Shown: positions 1 through 17,172, numbered from the stretch's first letter. The stretch is DNA of 22,364 nt from Elysia marginata (GCA_019649035.1 BMAT01006159.1:60894-83257); one strand, 5' to 3'. Notes: generated from the sequence alone by a model not told the origin. Made by a program: numbers and translations.

Positions 1-800
1 TATATGTTTTTTATGATCTTGAAGTCTTTTCTGTCAATGTTTATGTAAAGAAAGGAGGTATAAAACAGAGTGTAAATAACAATAGGCTTCACTGTGCCCT
101 CAACTCCAATGTTGAACCTGTTATTCCTCAGCTCTCAGATGAAAGGTCAGAGAAGCCGTTTTTTTCAGTTATTTTTCTGTTTTTTTTTAATAAACACACT
201 AATTTGAAAAAGATTGATCCCATGAAAAATGACATTTCAGTGCCCCTTAATGGCATATTGTGTATGTATATTTATGCAAGTAGGTAGCCCCAGGATTTTC
301 AGTTATTTTGCAGAAAGGTTGAGTGGCATCCCTGAGAGATAGTGGAAATTCATCTCTTCTATTTTAATAATTAAGGGTGAGAAATTCAATTGGCCGGGTA
401 GCCAACCATTTCTTTAGAGGTTATGGGCAAATTTTTGTTTACTCCCCTGTGTCCACAGTACTAATAGGGTAGCTAGGTGTCTTAACCCTGCCAAGCCTGA
501 CTCCCTAGATCTGTTTATCATTATTACCTGTGTTTACAGCATTCTGCCGAGGCCTAGAATCTGTATATACCAGGATTTCAGCAAACGGAATAACCCAGCC
601 TCTATCTTGGTGAACCAGGACATGGGCTTGAAGGGTTAAGACTCTGGGGGAAAGTGAAGGAGGTGTTTGAAGCAATAGTAAACTACCTCTCTCGTAATAA
701 GGGCCCTACACCTTATTTCTTGAAACACTGAGTGTAGGACTAACTTAACTTCATCCTAGTGACTGTCTCTAACTAATAAGCTGTTGTAAATTGTCTACAG
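1..800. other. FAR1-like intron (3' part)
   Basis: No coding segment matching the FAR family is visible upstream of the acceptor at 799-800, so this is read as the end of the intron preceding exon A. It is AT-rich with T-runs. Positions 480-760 are less AT-rich and contain a short inverted pair (CCTACAC at about 706, GTGTAGG at about 731). I recognise no repeat family. Confidence 0.6.
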
Positions 801-930
801 GATGGTGAAGCTTTATAACAAGTTACACCGCTCTATTGACTGCCTGAAATTCTTCACCTGCAACGAATGGCAGTGGTCCAACTCCAACCACGACATGCTA
901 AAACACCAGCTCTTGCCCTCTGACCTCAAA
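801..930 (+). CDS. FAR1: FAR1-like exon A (third from last)
   Basis: The acceptor is TTGTCTACAG ending at 800 and the donor is GTGAGT starting at 931. One base completes a codon from the upstream exon, followed by 43 codons. The exon carries the aromatic-rich segment FFTCNEWQW typical of the start of the FAR C-terminal domain. Confidence 0.9.
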
Positions 931-2843
931 GTGAGTAGCTTTGACGTTTGGACTGGACTCCCGGATTTCAAAAGATGCTTACAACTGGCTTATCTTGCCC
1001 CCAACCTAACAACTGCTTTTTTTTTTAATCTCCAACAACTTTTTTTTCTGTTTTTGAAATAGTGACTCAGGAGGCAATAAAATTAGATCTAGGTCTATCA
1101 TTTAACAAAGCCAGACCAACTGAAAATTTTTAGTTTACACTGATCATAAAAGATGCAAAGTTTTCACTATACATAGTTGCAATCTAAATCTTTAATTTCT
1201 GTTTTCTTAAAAGTATGAAAAGTTGAGAAGGATTAAAGCAGGTTTGAGCTCATACAATGTCTAGGTAATGAATTTTGATGATAAATTTGTTTGTGGAAGT
1301 TTATTATTGAAAAAAGAAATGCTCATTTCTTTCTTTCTTTTTATTTATATCCATGTCAGATGTTTTACTTTGACCCCCTTCCCTTGCACTGGCCAACCTA
1401 TATTGAGAACTACTGTCTGGGGGCCAAAAAGTATGTGCTCAACGAGGATCTGTCAGGCTTGCCGGCTGCTAGGGCTCACATTCGCAAGTAAGTTGAGCTG
1501 TGCTTGTTGAAAAATTCTAGTGCAAACCTCCGAAATACTAGTCTCGTAGTTCTAAATCTTCTAACAGTGAGGTTTTTTTTAGCTCTATTACTTTGTTAGC
1601 TTTGAACTTTACTTCAAAATTGGTGAGGTCCAGTTATTCTAAATCGAATTTTTCAATGTGGTCTTTCGATTTTCTTTCTGTTCCCTAACAATTTCACTTT
1701 TTCAAAGCATTAAAGGCTATATGGAGCAAAACCTACATAGAGGTTTCTTTGGCCTATAGAATCACTGAGTGTGTCAGCTTATGGATGGATTATGTGAGAG
1801 AGGGAGGTGCTTCTACCAGTAATAGAGCAGAAAACAGGGATGTAATTTTTTTAGATTTAAGCTGATTTCAGCTTTTTTTCCTTCAAATTTGGGATTCAGC
1901 TCAAATTATTTTCTCAAATTCATTGAAAAAAAATGAGTCAGTAATTCAACACTTGCTTGTCAATAACCTTTTGCAGCATTCAACTTTTAAGAGCACAACT
2001 CCTTCTCCTGTAAACCTTGTATAGAGTTGCTTTTGCCTATTGTTACACTATAGTTCTATTGATTCCATAGCACTAGAAGTCTCATGTCATTTAAAGCTTT
2101 TTTTTTTCATTGGCCATTTACAACCCTAAGAAAATAGCCCAAGTAAAATTTACTTGATCTCTTGCCTGTATTTCAAAGTTTTTGTCTACTAACAAGAGAT
2201 ACAAATACTAGAGATAGGGCAGTGGGGCAGAGTGGGTAGCAAATTAGACTCGTGACACAGCGGTCAAGGGTTTGATTGCTGACCATGCCATGTTGCAATT
2301 GCCTTAGGAAAGCAATTTACCCTATCTTTCCCTAGTTCATCCCCCCTGTAAAATGGGTATCCAGCTACAGGCAATGCCTGAATTGGTGATATGTGCCTGC
2401 AACACCCTGCATATGGGTTAAAAGTGTCCTTTAAACGTACTGGTCTGCTGATGTATTCGTGGGGCTGCTCTTGTGGCGAAACAGTTATGCTGAAGTCAAA
2501 TTTCCAAAAAGTATAGTGTAATTGCAAAAGAAAAAAAAATATGAGGTTACTGTAACCAATAAACTCAGCCCGTGCAGATTTGCCATGAGATATGCTTAAC
2601 TGATTTACTGCTGTTCAGCTGTTTGAAAGTAAGATTTACTAATACAATTGTATTTGTGATTGTCTACCCTACTCCAGGCTCAGAATTATTCGCTATGTGT
2701 TCAACTCTATGGTGGCGGTGATCCTGTGGCGTGTTCTGATCGCCAAGTCACAGTTTGCTCGCAACCTCTGGTTCTTCATTGTGGGCCTCGTGTACAAGTT
2801 TGTCCAGCATTTCCGCATTACCAGCACAATGAACAAATCCTAA
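801..2843 (+). CDS. FAR1: Fatty acyl-CoA reductase (FAR1-like), C-terminal three exons, 5' partial
   Basis: FAR enzymes reduce long-chain fatty acyl-CoA to fatty alcohol with NADPH; FAR1 is anchored in the peroxisomal membrane and feeds ether-lipid synthesis. Three spliced exons (801-930, 1360-1487, 2678-2843) encode the last 140 residues, which align by eye along their whole length with the C-terminal sterile/FAR_C domain of animal FAR1. Landmarks are a [13 protein letters not shown] start, the family signature [17 protein letters not shown] in exon 2, GLPAAR, then IRYVFNSM and a hydrophobic stretch in exon 3 ([11 protein letters not shown]) matching the membrane segment near the FAR1 C-terminus, ending RITSTMNKS. 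Introns are GTGAGT..CAG (phase 0) and GTAAGT..CAG (phase 2), and the frame is continuous. The N-terminal Rossmann part with the NADPH site lies outside the window. The ATG at 802 is an internal Met, not a start: position 801 is the third base of a codon begun upstream. FAR1 versus FAR2 or another paralogue cannot be settled from the tail alone. Confidence 0.93.
1360..1487 (+). CDS. FAR1: FAR1-like exon B (second from last)
   Basis: The acceptor CATGTCAG ends at 1359 and the donor GTAAGT starts at 1488. The exon has 42 codons plus two bases. It carries the most conserved block of the domain, [17 protein letters not shown], then GLPAAR. Reading it in the other frame gives only a shadow open frame. 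Confidence 0.93.
2215..2541 (+). repeat. tRNA-derived SINE in FAR1 intron
   Basis: A segment clearly less AT-rich than its surroundings begins with a tRNA-like head. An A-box-like TGGGGCAGAGTG lies at about 2223 and a B-box-like GGTTTGATTGC at about 2269 (consensus GGTTCGANTCC, one central mutation), separated by roughly the spacing expected for an internal RNA polymerase III promoter. A tRNA-unrelated body follows, including TGTAAAATGGGTA and CAGGCAATGCCTG, and the copy ends in an A-rich tail at about 2526-2541. I found no convincing target-site duplication, so the copy is probably old. The 5' boundary is approximate. It lies in the intron between FAR exons B and C in the same orientation as the gene. 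Confidence 0.72.
2223..2279 (+). promoter_or_regulatory. SINE internal Pol III A and B boxes (decayed)
   Basis: The A-box-like element is at about 2223-2234 and the B-box-like element at about 2269-2279. The B box has TTTGATT in place of TTCGANT, so activity today is doubtful. Confidence 0.5.
2678..2843 (+). CDS. FAR1: FAR1-like terminal coding exon
   Basis: The acceptor CTACTCCAG ends at 2677. The first base completes an AAG Lys codon split by the intron; 54 codons and a TAA stop at 2841-2843 follow. It contains the hydrophobic segment [11 protein letters not shown], then [10 protein letters not shown], matching the membrane-anchor end of FAR1. A longer open frame starting at 2660 overlaps it in the wrong frame and is not used. 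Confidence 0.92.
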
Positions 2844-3200
2844 AAGGGGGAGAAGATTGCCAATTTGGTCAAATCAATTTTGTTTTCCCTAATTATCTTA
2901 TTCAAAACCTAAGTATCTTGTTTTGTTCAAAAGAAACTGTTGTTTGATTTTGGATTTTTTTTTCTTTATAATCTCATGGCAGCCATGTTTCTACTTGATC
3001 ATTGAATTTTGATCACAATCCTGTACAAAACAAGCTTTCATGATTATCAGCAACCCTGAGCTTTACTTAGCTTTTCCTTTCCTCTATGCCACATTGAACG
3101 TTACCTCTTGATTCTGGAAAGCCAGCGATCAATCACCATTATATGTAGACTTCTAATGGGGGGGAAAAAGCTGTGATGATAATAAAGTTTATATACACGG
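2844..3200 (+). other. FAR1-like 3' untranslated region (minimal)
   Basis: This region runs from the TAA to just past the first canonical AATAAA. It is AT-rich and T-rich on the sense strand. Usage of this site rather than a later one is inferred; several other AATAAA motifs lie further right (for example about 5035 and 6944), so a longer 3' UTR is possible. Confidence 0.5.
3181..3186 (+). terminator. Polyadenylation signal AATAAA (FAR1-like)
   Basis: A canonical hexamer lies 337 bases after the stop. A GT-rich stretch (GTTTTTGTGTGGGG, about 3235-3248) follows at a distance suited to a downstream element. Confidence 0.5.
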
Positions 3201-3701
3201 GAAAATGTAGTGCTATAGAAATTTGAAAAGAGATGTTTTTGTGTGGGGAAAGCTGAGGCAATAGAATATATATGTGTATAGGAAAGTTTACCTGGATAAA
3301 ATTTGAATTAAGAAACTTTGATTGGGGATTTAAAGTTTTGAAATTTTCAGGCTGGGTTTACGTTTTATGATAGGGAATATGTGAAATATTTTTGTATTGA
3401 AAGTTTGCATTGGAGGTCTGAGGGCAAAGTTATGCAATTTTTTGAAAAATCTTTGTCAATTTATTTTCTCAACTGAAAAAATCACAGGCTTTGTTTGCCC
3501 TTAGAAAAATCCAGCCCAAAAGTTCTTGGCATGAACTATTCGCTTAATTTTTTTCCTATCTCTCCAGAAAAAAGAGTGTTTTGCATGAACTGATTGATGA
3601 TTGCCTTACATTACAATGTTATGTTTCTGCCTCTTGCTCTTCTCTTTCCTTTTGCTGCTTTTAGCATGGAGAAAAAACTATCTTTTTCTCTTATGCTACC
3701 A

Positions 3702-3790
3702 GTATATTGATGGCAGGCACATCAAACCTCTGATGTTAATATAGATAAAGAAACCACATCAGAGGTTTGATGTGCCAGTCATCGATATGT
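3702..3790 (+). ncRNA. Candidate microRNA precursor hairpin
   Basis: The 5' arm 3702-3736 pairs with the 3' arm 3756-3790. The apical 21 pairs are perfect (3716-3736 with 3756-3776). One A.A mismatch follows (3715/3777), then 13 more pairs including four G.U wobbles on the plus strand. The loop is 19 nt (3737-3755). About 34 pairs in a single unbranched stem is the length processed by Drosha/Dicer. The wobbles, unlike a pure DNA palindrome, hint that RNA pairing is what is maintained on this strand. It lies about 860 bases beyond the FAR stop, inside a longer 3' UTR or downstream. I do not recognise either arm as a named microRNA. A small palindromic transposon (MITE) is the main alternative. 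Confidence 0.5.
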
Positions 3791-5288
3791 CTTTTACAAA
3801 AACAAAGACACACAGTTTATGCCAAGGAGAAATTCCAAGAAAAATTTTTGCTTGCGAGAGAAAAGTACAACAGAACATTTTAAAGAAGTGAAAAAAAAAC
3901 CTTTTTTAAAAAAAAGCAATCTATACAGCACAAGCTTTTTATAAATGATTGAATTGATAAATAATATATGAACATAACAAAATTCTCAATTGCGATTGAA
4001 AATGTTGTGTTAGATGATTAGATCAGTTTATCAAATCTGGACTTATTTCAGTCATAAGTATCAAACAGCAGTGAAGCATGTTCCTATTTGCTTCTAAATT
4101 TTTCCAAAATCTTCTATTTGGAAACAAATATTTAATGAAGATTGCCTCCTCAAGATATTTAAATGGCAACAAAATGTGAAACCTTTCCATTCTGTGAGGA
4201 AGCTAAGCAAAGGTTACACTAGGTGTTTTGTGGTGTAAGCAGAATAAGCTTGGTTTTAAAAAAAAATAAAAGAAGGAAAGGGTAACAAGAGGCGAAGGTT
4301 GTTAAAAGTATTGGGTTTCTTGCATGCTGGTTTTGGCCTATTTGTGGATTATGCATGTTGCATTTATTAGCTTCACATTGTAGGCTTGAAATTTGTATTT
4401 ATATTTGTGTCATGTGTTGTTCCACTAGGTATTATAAACATATTTTTTTACTTTGCCTCTTTAGACGGGAAAGAACTAGTCCCTGGGTATTGAGGCAATC
4501 ATGTGCAATGAAAGGGCTCTGAGACTGAAGGAGCACTATCTAAAAGTAGAAGATACCAAGTTTTCTTTATATTTGCTGAGTGCAGTAGTTGATATTAATT
4601 TTCATAAGTGATACAAGAAATCGATAAGACTATGGTATCAAGAGCCGTTGAAAATGGACCACCATATACTATGGGTTTATTATAAAGCTATTCAGAACAG
4701 AAGGCTATTATTGTAAATTACCGACAGACCTTCACCTCAATATGCTTTAAGCTTTTGTAACTTCTGTTGTTCTAGGAAAAGCTTTACAAGTCTAGTCTCT
4801 AATGGGCATTTTTATTCAAAGAGCAAATTTACTGAGATTTTAATGAAGAAAAAAAAAGGTCTGAAAATGCTGTACAGAATCCTGTTGTAAAAAGAGTATT
4901 AAATAATACCTTCAATTTATTATATTTTCACTTCAGTTGTCCCCAGTACAAACTCAAACTTTGTACACTCCAGCTGATTTTTCGATAAGGTCTAGATTTA
5001 CTATTGCCTTACCTCTTTTATGCAATTGGAAGGTAATAAATACTCTCTTGTTTTAAACATTGCAACTTGGTAAAATATCAGGTAAGACAAAGCAACCAAA
5101 CTGCCGATTTGTTTGCACTCTGTGAAAACATGTGCTAAAAATCTTTATTGCCTGCCTGTAACATTAAAGTACAAAGAAAAAATGAACTCAGTTGCTGAAG
5201 CAAAGATACTGTGCCCTTTTTATTAAAATACATTACTGAAAAGAGGAACTAGAATATCTCAGTTTGAAATCTGATTTGAAAGTCCCAA

Positions 5289-5307
5289 TTTGTTTGTTTG
5301 TTTGTTT
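5289..5307. repeat. (TTTG)n microsatellite
   Basis: About four and a half tandem copies of a TTTG unit. Confidence 0.85.
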
Positions 5308-7690
5308 CAATGATGATTTTATCTGTGACTGTTGAGAAGGATAACTTTTTTCTTTTTATCTAAATTTCTTGTGCATTTGTGGTTACTTTAATGCAATATC
5401 ATCTATGTGCATAGGATTTTGTCTTGTTTTTTTTTTTGTTTTTTTTGGTCAACTTTGCCAGTAAAAGATGAAGGTTGTGTATTTGACATTTAAGATATGA
5501 AATTTCTTTTCACACCTGAACTTTATTATGTGCAGATTTTGGCTTATTTTCCATATTGGTAAGCTTAGCATTAAAAGCGTTTCTCCCATTCTCATACTAA
5601 CCTTGAGAAACAAATTTGTCACACTACAAACACAGATTTTTGTTGTTACCTTTTCAAAGTTGACTTTTGAGTTCATGTATTTTACATGTGTGTAATTTGT
5701 TGCTACAATGTATTTGTAATACAAAAGAACATTTTTTTCATTATTTTTGTTTTGGTTTTTAAGGGGTCCTTATTCTGTGATACATTTATCATATCTCTGA
5801 TGATTTGAAAAATCAGCCTACAGACAAATCCGCAAAGCCTTTTTAGCGTGAAAGAAAAACCTTTTTATTAATTGAGAGCAGTGATTTTTCAGACTTTCTT
5901 CAAATTTTCTGTAGGACAGTAAAAAATTTAGTGGGTTGTTTTCTGTGTACCAATTACCATGGACAAGTCATTGGTTCTTGGTAATGTTGTAGGTTTGAAT
6001 TTGCTTCACTCCTTCCCACCTGTTTTCAAAAACTTTTATGCCGTCACTGCTCAATGATTACCCCCAGTTAAGAAGTTGATTAACTTTTGCAACTTGATTG
6101 TGAAATCATATAAATTTTGAATGTAATTTGTAGCATAAGCCATGTGTGCCTCAGTCCTGTATAAAATTGCGTGCTAATTATTTTTTGGTGTAATTTTGCA
6201 AATGCCAGAAAGGACCAATACTGTTGTTCTGTTTTGCTTTTCGTTTTGTAAACATTATATCCTCCCAGTGGAGTAAATTGTACCCAGCTTACTGCTGCCA
6301 TTTTAGAGCACAATCATCTAATTTGATTTGCTCTTTGTCGCGGTTTTATCATTATCAGATTACTTCTATTGTGTGTTATGATTGATTTTTCAAGATTTAA
6401 TTCTAAGGGCAGAAGTTTGGGAGGTCAGTGTTACTCTACGGCCATGACATGAAAATATGACGTTTATATATGCAAAGAAGGTGTAGAATTCAACACTTTG
6501 TACTGTTTGCTTTATTTGTGTGTGTGCCGACATTTTTCTGGCCGTCAATGGCAAGAGGAATTTCGAGATTAACCCTAGCCATAAAGAGATATAAGAGTCG
6601 TCTCTTTTTTAGAGCAAAGACCAGGGTTAGTTTTTCAGACTTGTCATGTATGTCGAATGTGAGGTGGTTTAAATGAAGGCAAAGGAAATCAGTCTCATGC
6701 AGTGGGTGTGAAGTTTTCGGATGTTTTGCTGGTTATCAGGCAAACTCAATATGATGAAATATTCTTCCCTCTGGTATGGGACTGGATAACTTTAAGCTAT
6801 GAGGGAACCAGACTGTGTTGCGTTTGTTTATATTCCTATATTCGTTATCGTAATTGCACCGATTAAAGTCACCAATGGCAATATTAATATCAATCAGTTT
6901 CTATTTTTTCGAATCATCTTATTGATAAGAGATTTTATATTCAAATAAAAAGCTTTGTGGCAGGTTTTTTTTTTCCTTTTTGCAAGCAAAAGTTAAGCTA
7001 TAGGAGTATTCTCTTGCTTTAAATACTTTTTCACCTGTTAAGTAAAACAAATTGGTGAAAAGCCATAAAAAGATATTTTTAACAACTACAAAGGAATTTT
7101 CCTTTGCTTTCTGTCAACTGTTTTTTCTCATCCCCCAATATGCGCAAGTTTTGTTGGTAATGTCAACATTTCCTTGAAATATTTGCTCAAATCTATGTCC
7201 TTAAACCTGCAACATTTCACAGATTTTCAAGAAAATATTGCTCCTTGTTCGTCGAAATGTTTTAATTACTTTACAAGGTGCAGAAAACAGGATTTTTTTT
7301 TTTAAATCTCCTTTTGTTGCTGATGCATGGACCCACTTATTAAAACTCTATTGTTATTTCTTTATTTGTACCTGACCTTTATTTTCACAATTTGATAAGC
7401 TTGTTTCAACTACCAGTACATAGTGGAACATAAAGTTTGCTTGTCGATTTTTTATTTTTATTTTTATTTGTTATGGACTTAAATCTTGTGATACTGATAG
7501 CAATATGTGGTTAGATTTTCTTTGTTTAGTTTGTTTCACCTTGCTAATTGTAAACTTGTGTAGTTTATGGCTATGGCACATAGTGTGGGTGATGGGGATG
7601 TGGGTGTTGATTGGTTTGACGTTCTCTTGTTCATTTTGCAGCTCCCTTTTCATTTTTTTAATGTGTGTCAAAGAAACAGCAAGGCCTTTT

Positions 7691-7709
7691 TTTGTTGTTG
7701 TTGTTGTTA
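7691..7709. repeat. (TTG)n microsatellite
   Basis: About five tandem TTG units following a T-run. Confidence 0.8.
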
Positions 7710-8078
7710 TTGCTTATGTTTCTTTGATGCTTTCATTGTTTTATACTTTGCTTTTGCTTCCCCCCTTCTTTCAACTTAAAGCATGTATAATAAAATGTAA
7801 GAAGGGCGGATACTTGTTTCCTATCTTCAGACTGTAATTTTAAACAAAACCTTACATTTACAACCTCGATGCAAGTCTTTATCTCTCTGAGCATTTGAAA
7901 TTACCATACTGTTACCCTTTTCTGGTGGGTGATCTGGGTGTGGTTATTTCGTGTGTAGTTACACCTTTTTTTCTTCTTTTATATCTTGGTAACACTTTGT
8001 TATTTATTGCCTGTTTTATTACGTTGCCCTTTGCTGTATTAAGATCGATTACTACTTATATAATATAATTATATTAAG

Positions 8079-8112
8079 ATCATCATCATCATTATTATTA
8101 ATATTATTATCA
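8079..8112. repeat. (ATC)n/(ATT)n compound microsatellite
   Basis: Tandem ATC units pass into ATT units, with one interruption. Confidence 0.8.
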
Positions 8113-9181
8113 CAATGTATACTTGTAAGTAAAACGCTCCTTCTAGCTTAACAGCTAACACTATTTATCCTAACCCTTTTGTAACAAAAGTATTCCCTGT
8201 AGGCCTACAAGCTTTACTTTACTGAGTACCACTGAGCAGACACCCCTGGTCTTGAATGACAAGATCAAAAGTTCATCTTATGCTCACAAATTATGATTAA
8301 ATTTACCCCTTAAGGTCATGGCATCTTGTTTATTTCAGTTTGAACAAAATGAAAAACAAGTTTTTTTATAATTCATGCTCTTTTCCAATCTTTGAAACTG
8401 TTTTCCTCACAAGCAATTCAACTGGACTTAGGACCCTGTCATTCAAGACATGTGAAATGCTTAGCTTGAAGTGCAAGAAATGAGATGCATTGTTTTTGTT
8501 TCTTTGGTTGTGTTATTATGAATGGCTGTTCATTGTCAGAAATTAGTTCCAACCTTTGTTAGCAGCAGAGACATATGAAATCCCAGATAACATAGTCAGC
8601 ATACCGTACTATAAGTCACAACACATAGAAAAATTAAAGTCCTCTTGGACTTGGAGCCATTACTATGAATTTTATTCTGTAATTAAATCATCGTTACCTG
8701 TTGGTTGGCACATCATATGCTGTTGACTACAGGGGACAATAATTATTCTAATTCTGTCCATAGCTAATACATTTCTGCTTGCTTTCTTTACCCTTTGTAA
8801 AATCCTTATCATTTCATACATAAAAACTCTCTTTTGCTGCATTATTTCACCTCAATAAAAAAAGTTAAACCACTTGTCTTCTTTGCGTTCACAACTCTTA
8901 TTGATTTTAGTTGTTTGATGTTCATTTATTGTACTTCTACAAACTTCATCACAGAATACATGTGCCCAGGGCAAACCAAATGCAGTATCTGCAGTGTAAA
9001 CCATATGAGAGATAATGCACTTGGGTTGTCCACGGCTGACATATTCTATTACAGTCTAAATTTATTCTTTTTTTGTCCTTACAAGTAGATTCCAGTCAGC
9101 ACATTTCAAACCCCACAGCAGAGAACTGAATTTTTCAATTATAAGTATATGTAATCATAAACAAGTGACAAAATCAGTTAT

Positions 9182-9269
9182 CTGAAAATACATGTAGTTA
9201 GAATTATTGGGGTCAGTATTTGCGACTGAAAATACATGTAGTTAGAATTATTCGGGTCAGTATTTGTGA
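9182..9269. repeat. 44-bp tandem duplication
   Basis: Two head-to-tail copies (9182-9225 and 9226-9269) begin with CTGAAAATACATGTAGTTAG. They differ at only two positions (G/C in the middle and C/T near the end), so the duplication is recent. It lies in the spacer near the 3' end of METTL1. Confidence 0.92.
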
Positions 9270-9319
9270 AAAAAAAGAAAATCCTCAAAACGAACTTTTT
9301 TTGGGGGGGAACCATATAA

Positions 9320-9325
9320 TTTATT
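9320..9325 (-). terminator. Alternative polyadenylation signal (METTL1)
   Basis: AATAAA on the minus strand about 465 bases past the METTL1 stop. It would give a longer 3' UTR than the hexamer at 9747-9752. Confidence 0.3.
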
Positions 9326-9746
9326 TTATGTCTGTAAGTTTTGTGTTGGTAGGCTACCTTAGACATGCAATATCAGGTAGATGACTGTGCTCCTTTTATA
9401 TTACAAGGCATTCATACAAAATAAAGTAATCCTTTTTTTTTTTTTCAGAAAAAAAAACATTAAAAACTGCTTGAAATTATTAATATTTTGGGGAAAATAT
9501 CAGAACGTCTATTGATTTCAAATTTAGAGCATGAGAGGAATAGACTGTCAAACATTTTCTCAAATTAGAATTTCTGACATTTTCTTAAGTGGTAATTTCA
9601 TTTTATGCATTTAAGAAAAATGGCTCAACATATTTAAAATATTTTTCTACCTTAAGAAGAGAAATTATCTAACCAACACAGTAGGCAGTGGTCAAAGCAA
9701 AACCTACCTAAAGGATCAAGGGAACAAAATTGATATGCTAACTAAT

Positions 9747-9752
9747 TTTATT
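9747..9752 (-). terminator. Proximal polyadenylation signal (METTL1)
   Basis: AATAAA on the minus strand only 37 bases past the TGA. It would give a very short 3' UTR. Which site is used cannot be told from sequence. Confidence 0.35.
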
Positions 9753-9789
9753 TTAGTAAATCGTTAAACTAGAGGAAAATCTTGAGGCA

Positions 9790-16226
<6,437 letters not shown>

Positions 16227-17115
16227 AATTCAACCTGTAGTTTCAGTATATGCAACTGTAACAGCTTATTATGACAGCTTGTTCTGCCTGTATAGGTCTG
16301 TAGATAGATCTAGGCTTAGATCTTGTGGGTAGGTCTACTTGAACTTGCGATCACAACACTGCCACGGTGTTTTGCGGAAAGATTTTATCAATGACTGGAT
16401 CTGGTTAAATGACGTTAAATTATTTCACAAAAACACATATTTTGCTACGGTGGGTTTTGCTGGGGTTTTTTTTATTCAATAAAGAATGTGTATTCATAAC
16501 AATTAATACACAGTTAGATCTATGTGAGGCTCTCATAGCCTGCTTCTAGATTCTATTTCAACGCTGAAGCTGCCTGGTGCCTATATAGTCTGAGAGAGCT
16601 GCCGAGCTGGGCAGTGGGCACCACAGACTATATTGGTGGGCACTCTCATCTAGATGCCTACTTTCAGTTTCACTTGCACCCTGTTTTGTTTTGCGTTGAG
16701 TCTGTTTGCTGCTTATTTGATCCTATTGCAATTTCCGCCTTCTATTTGCTCAGAACACGGAAAGTCGGAAACACCCGAAATCCGACGGCTATAAGATTCG
16801 CTGTGGTTCTTTACAGTGTACTTTTTATTTAAAAATAGGATACGAAAAAAGAAACGGATCTAACATTTTCACGCGATTCTGTTTTCGTCGGCGCTACTTC
16901 TTAAGAAAAATTTCCAAACGTCCTTTTTTTCACTTATATATTAATATTTATCTTCCAAGGTTACAATTACCAAGATATTACTAAATAAATGAGGTGAAAT
17001 TTGGGTTTCTGAACATTAGTCCAAAGTATCTTGGTTTACAATTTCCTCAAATGCGAAATGTGATAAAAAAAAAAAAAATCAAGAAAAAAATCTGAATAGC
17101 TACACTGGATAGTCC
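16227..17115. other. METTL1 5' flank and promoter region (unresolved)
   Basis: Upstream of the METTL1 ATG there is no further family-like coding sequence. The flank contains clustered AGATCT motifs (about 16306-16325 and 16514-16521). A TATATA at 16582-16587 reads as TATA on the minus strand, but its distance from the ATG implies a 5' UTR of roughly 330 bases, so it is only suggestive. A 10-bp inverted repeat (16583-16592 with 16624-16633) brackets the same area. An open frame at 16614-16832 has no recognisable content. Confidence 0.4.
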
Positions 17116-17172
17116 CATATATGGACTGGGAATTGGGAAGTGCTACCTCGCGACTCTCTGGAGCGGAGGATT
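17114..17172 (+). repeat. Diverged fragment of the SINE-like family found at 20844-21135
   Basis: This segment resembles 20908-20980: a TCCC..TAT.TGGAC stretch, then GGGAAT, GGAAGTGC, CTCGCG and finally GAGCGGAGG in the same order, with a few substitutions and short gaps. It is much less AT-rich than its surroundings. Only the central part of the longer element is recognisable here. Confidence 0.6.

Larger units (their letters stand above)
3200..9181. other. Long AT-rich spacer without recognisable genes
   Basis: Between the two convergent genes the sequence is AT-rich, with T-runs and simple repeats. Open frames here (for example 5449-5724 minus and 7505-7837 plus) are low-complexity, Phe/Leu/Cys-rich and lack family resemblance or splice context. 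Apart from the hairpin at 3702-3790 and the simple repeats listed separately, I see nothing annotatable. Part of it may be 3' UTR of the FAR transcript. Confidence 0.6.

Noticed and set aside
802..1062. ATG at 802 as a gene start
   Set aside because: It lies one base after a splice acceptor and inside a domain whose homologues extend several hundred residues further N-terminal.
2219..2290. Functional tRNA gene
   Set aside because: Only the internal-promoter-like boxes are kept. The B box is mutated, the cloverleaf stems do not close cleanly, and the sequence continues into a SINE body and A-tail.
2660..2947. 95-codon open frame overlapping the last FAR exon
   Set aside because: Wrong frame. 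The exon read from 2679 gives the conserved FAR C-terminus, whereas this frame gives unrelated sequence and runs into the 3' UTR.
5449..5724. Minus-strand 91-codon open frame
   Set aside because: AT-driven chance frame with no recognised motif and no splice or promoter context; it sits in a possible FAR1 3' UTR.
7505..7837. Longest unexplained plus-strand open frame (110 codons) in the spacer
   Set aside because: It is a Phe/Leu/Val/Cys-rich translation of a T-rich tract with a TTG microsatellite in it. There is no family resemblance, and it overlaps several other frames of similar quality.
8834..9088. Open frame with several Cys residues, considered as a small secreted or zinc-binding peptide
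   Set aside because: No signal peptide at its start, no regular Cys spacing, no promoter or polyadenylation context; the composition fits AT-rich noise.
16614..16832. Plus-strand open frame divergent from METTL1, considered as a bidirectional partner gene
   Set aside because: No family resemblance, no plausible donor extending it, and its start overlaps a short inverted repeat.
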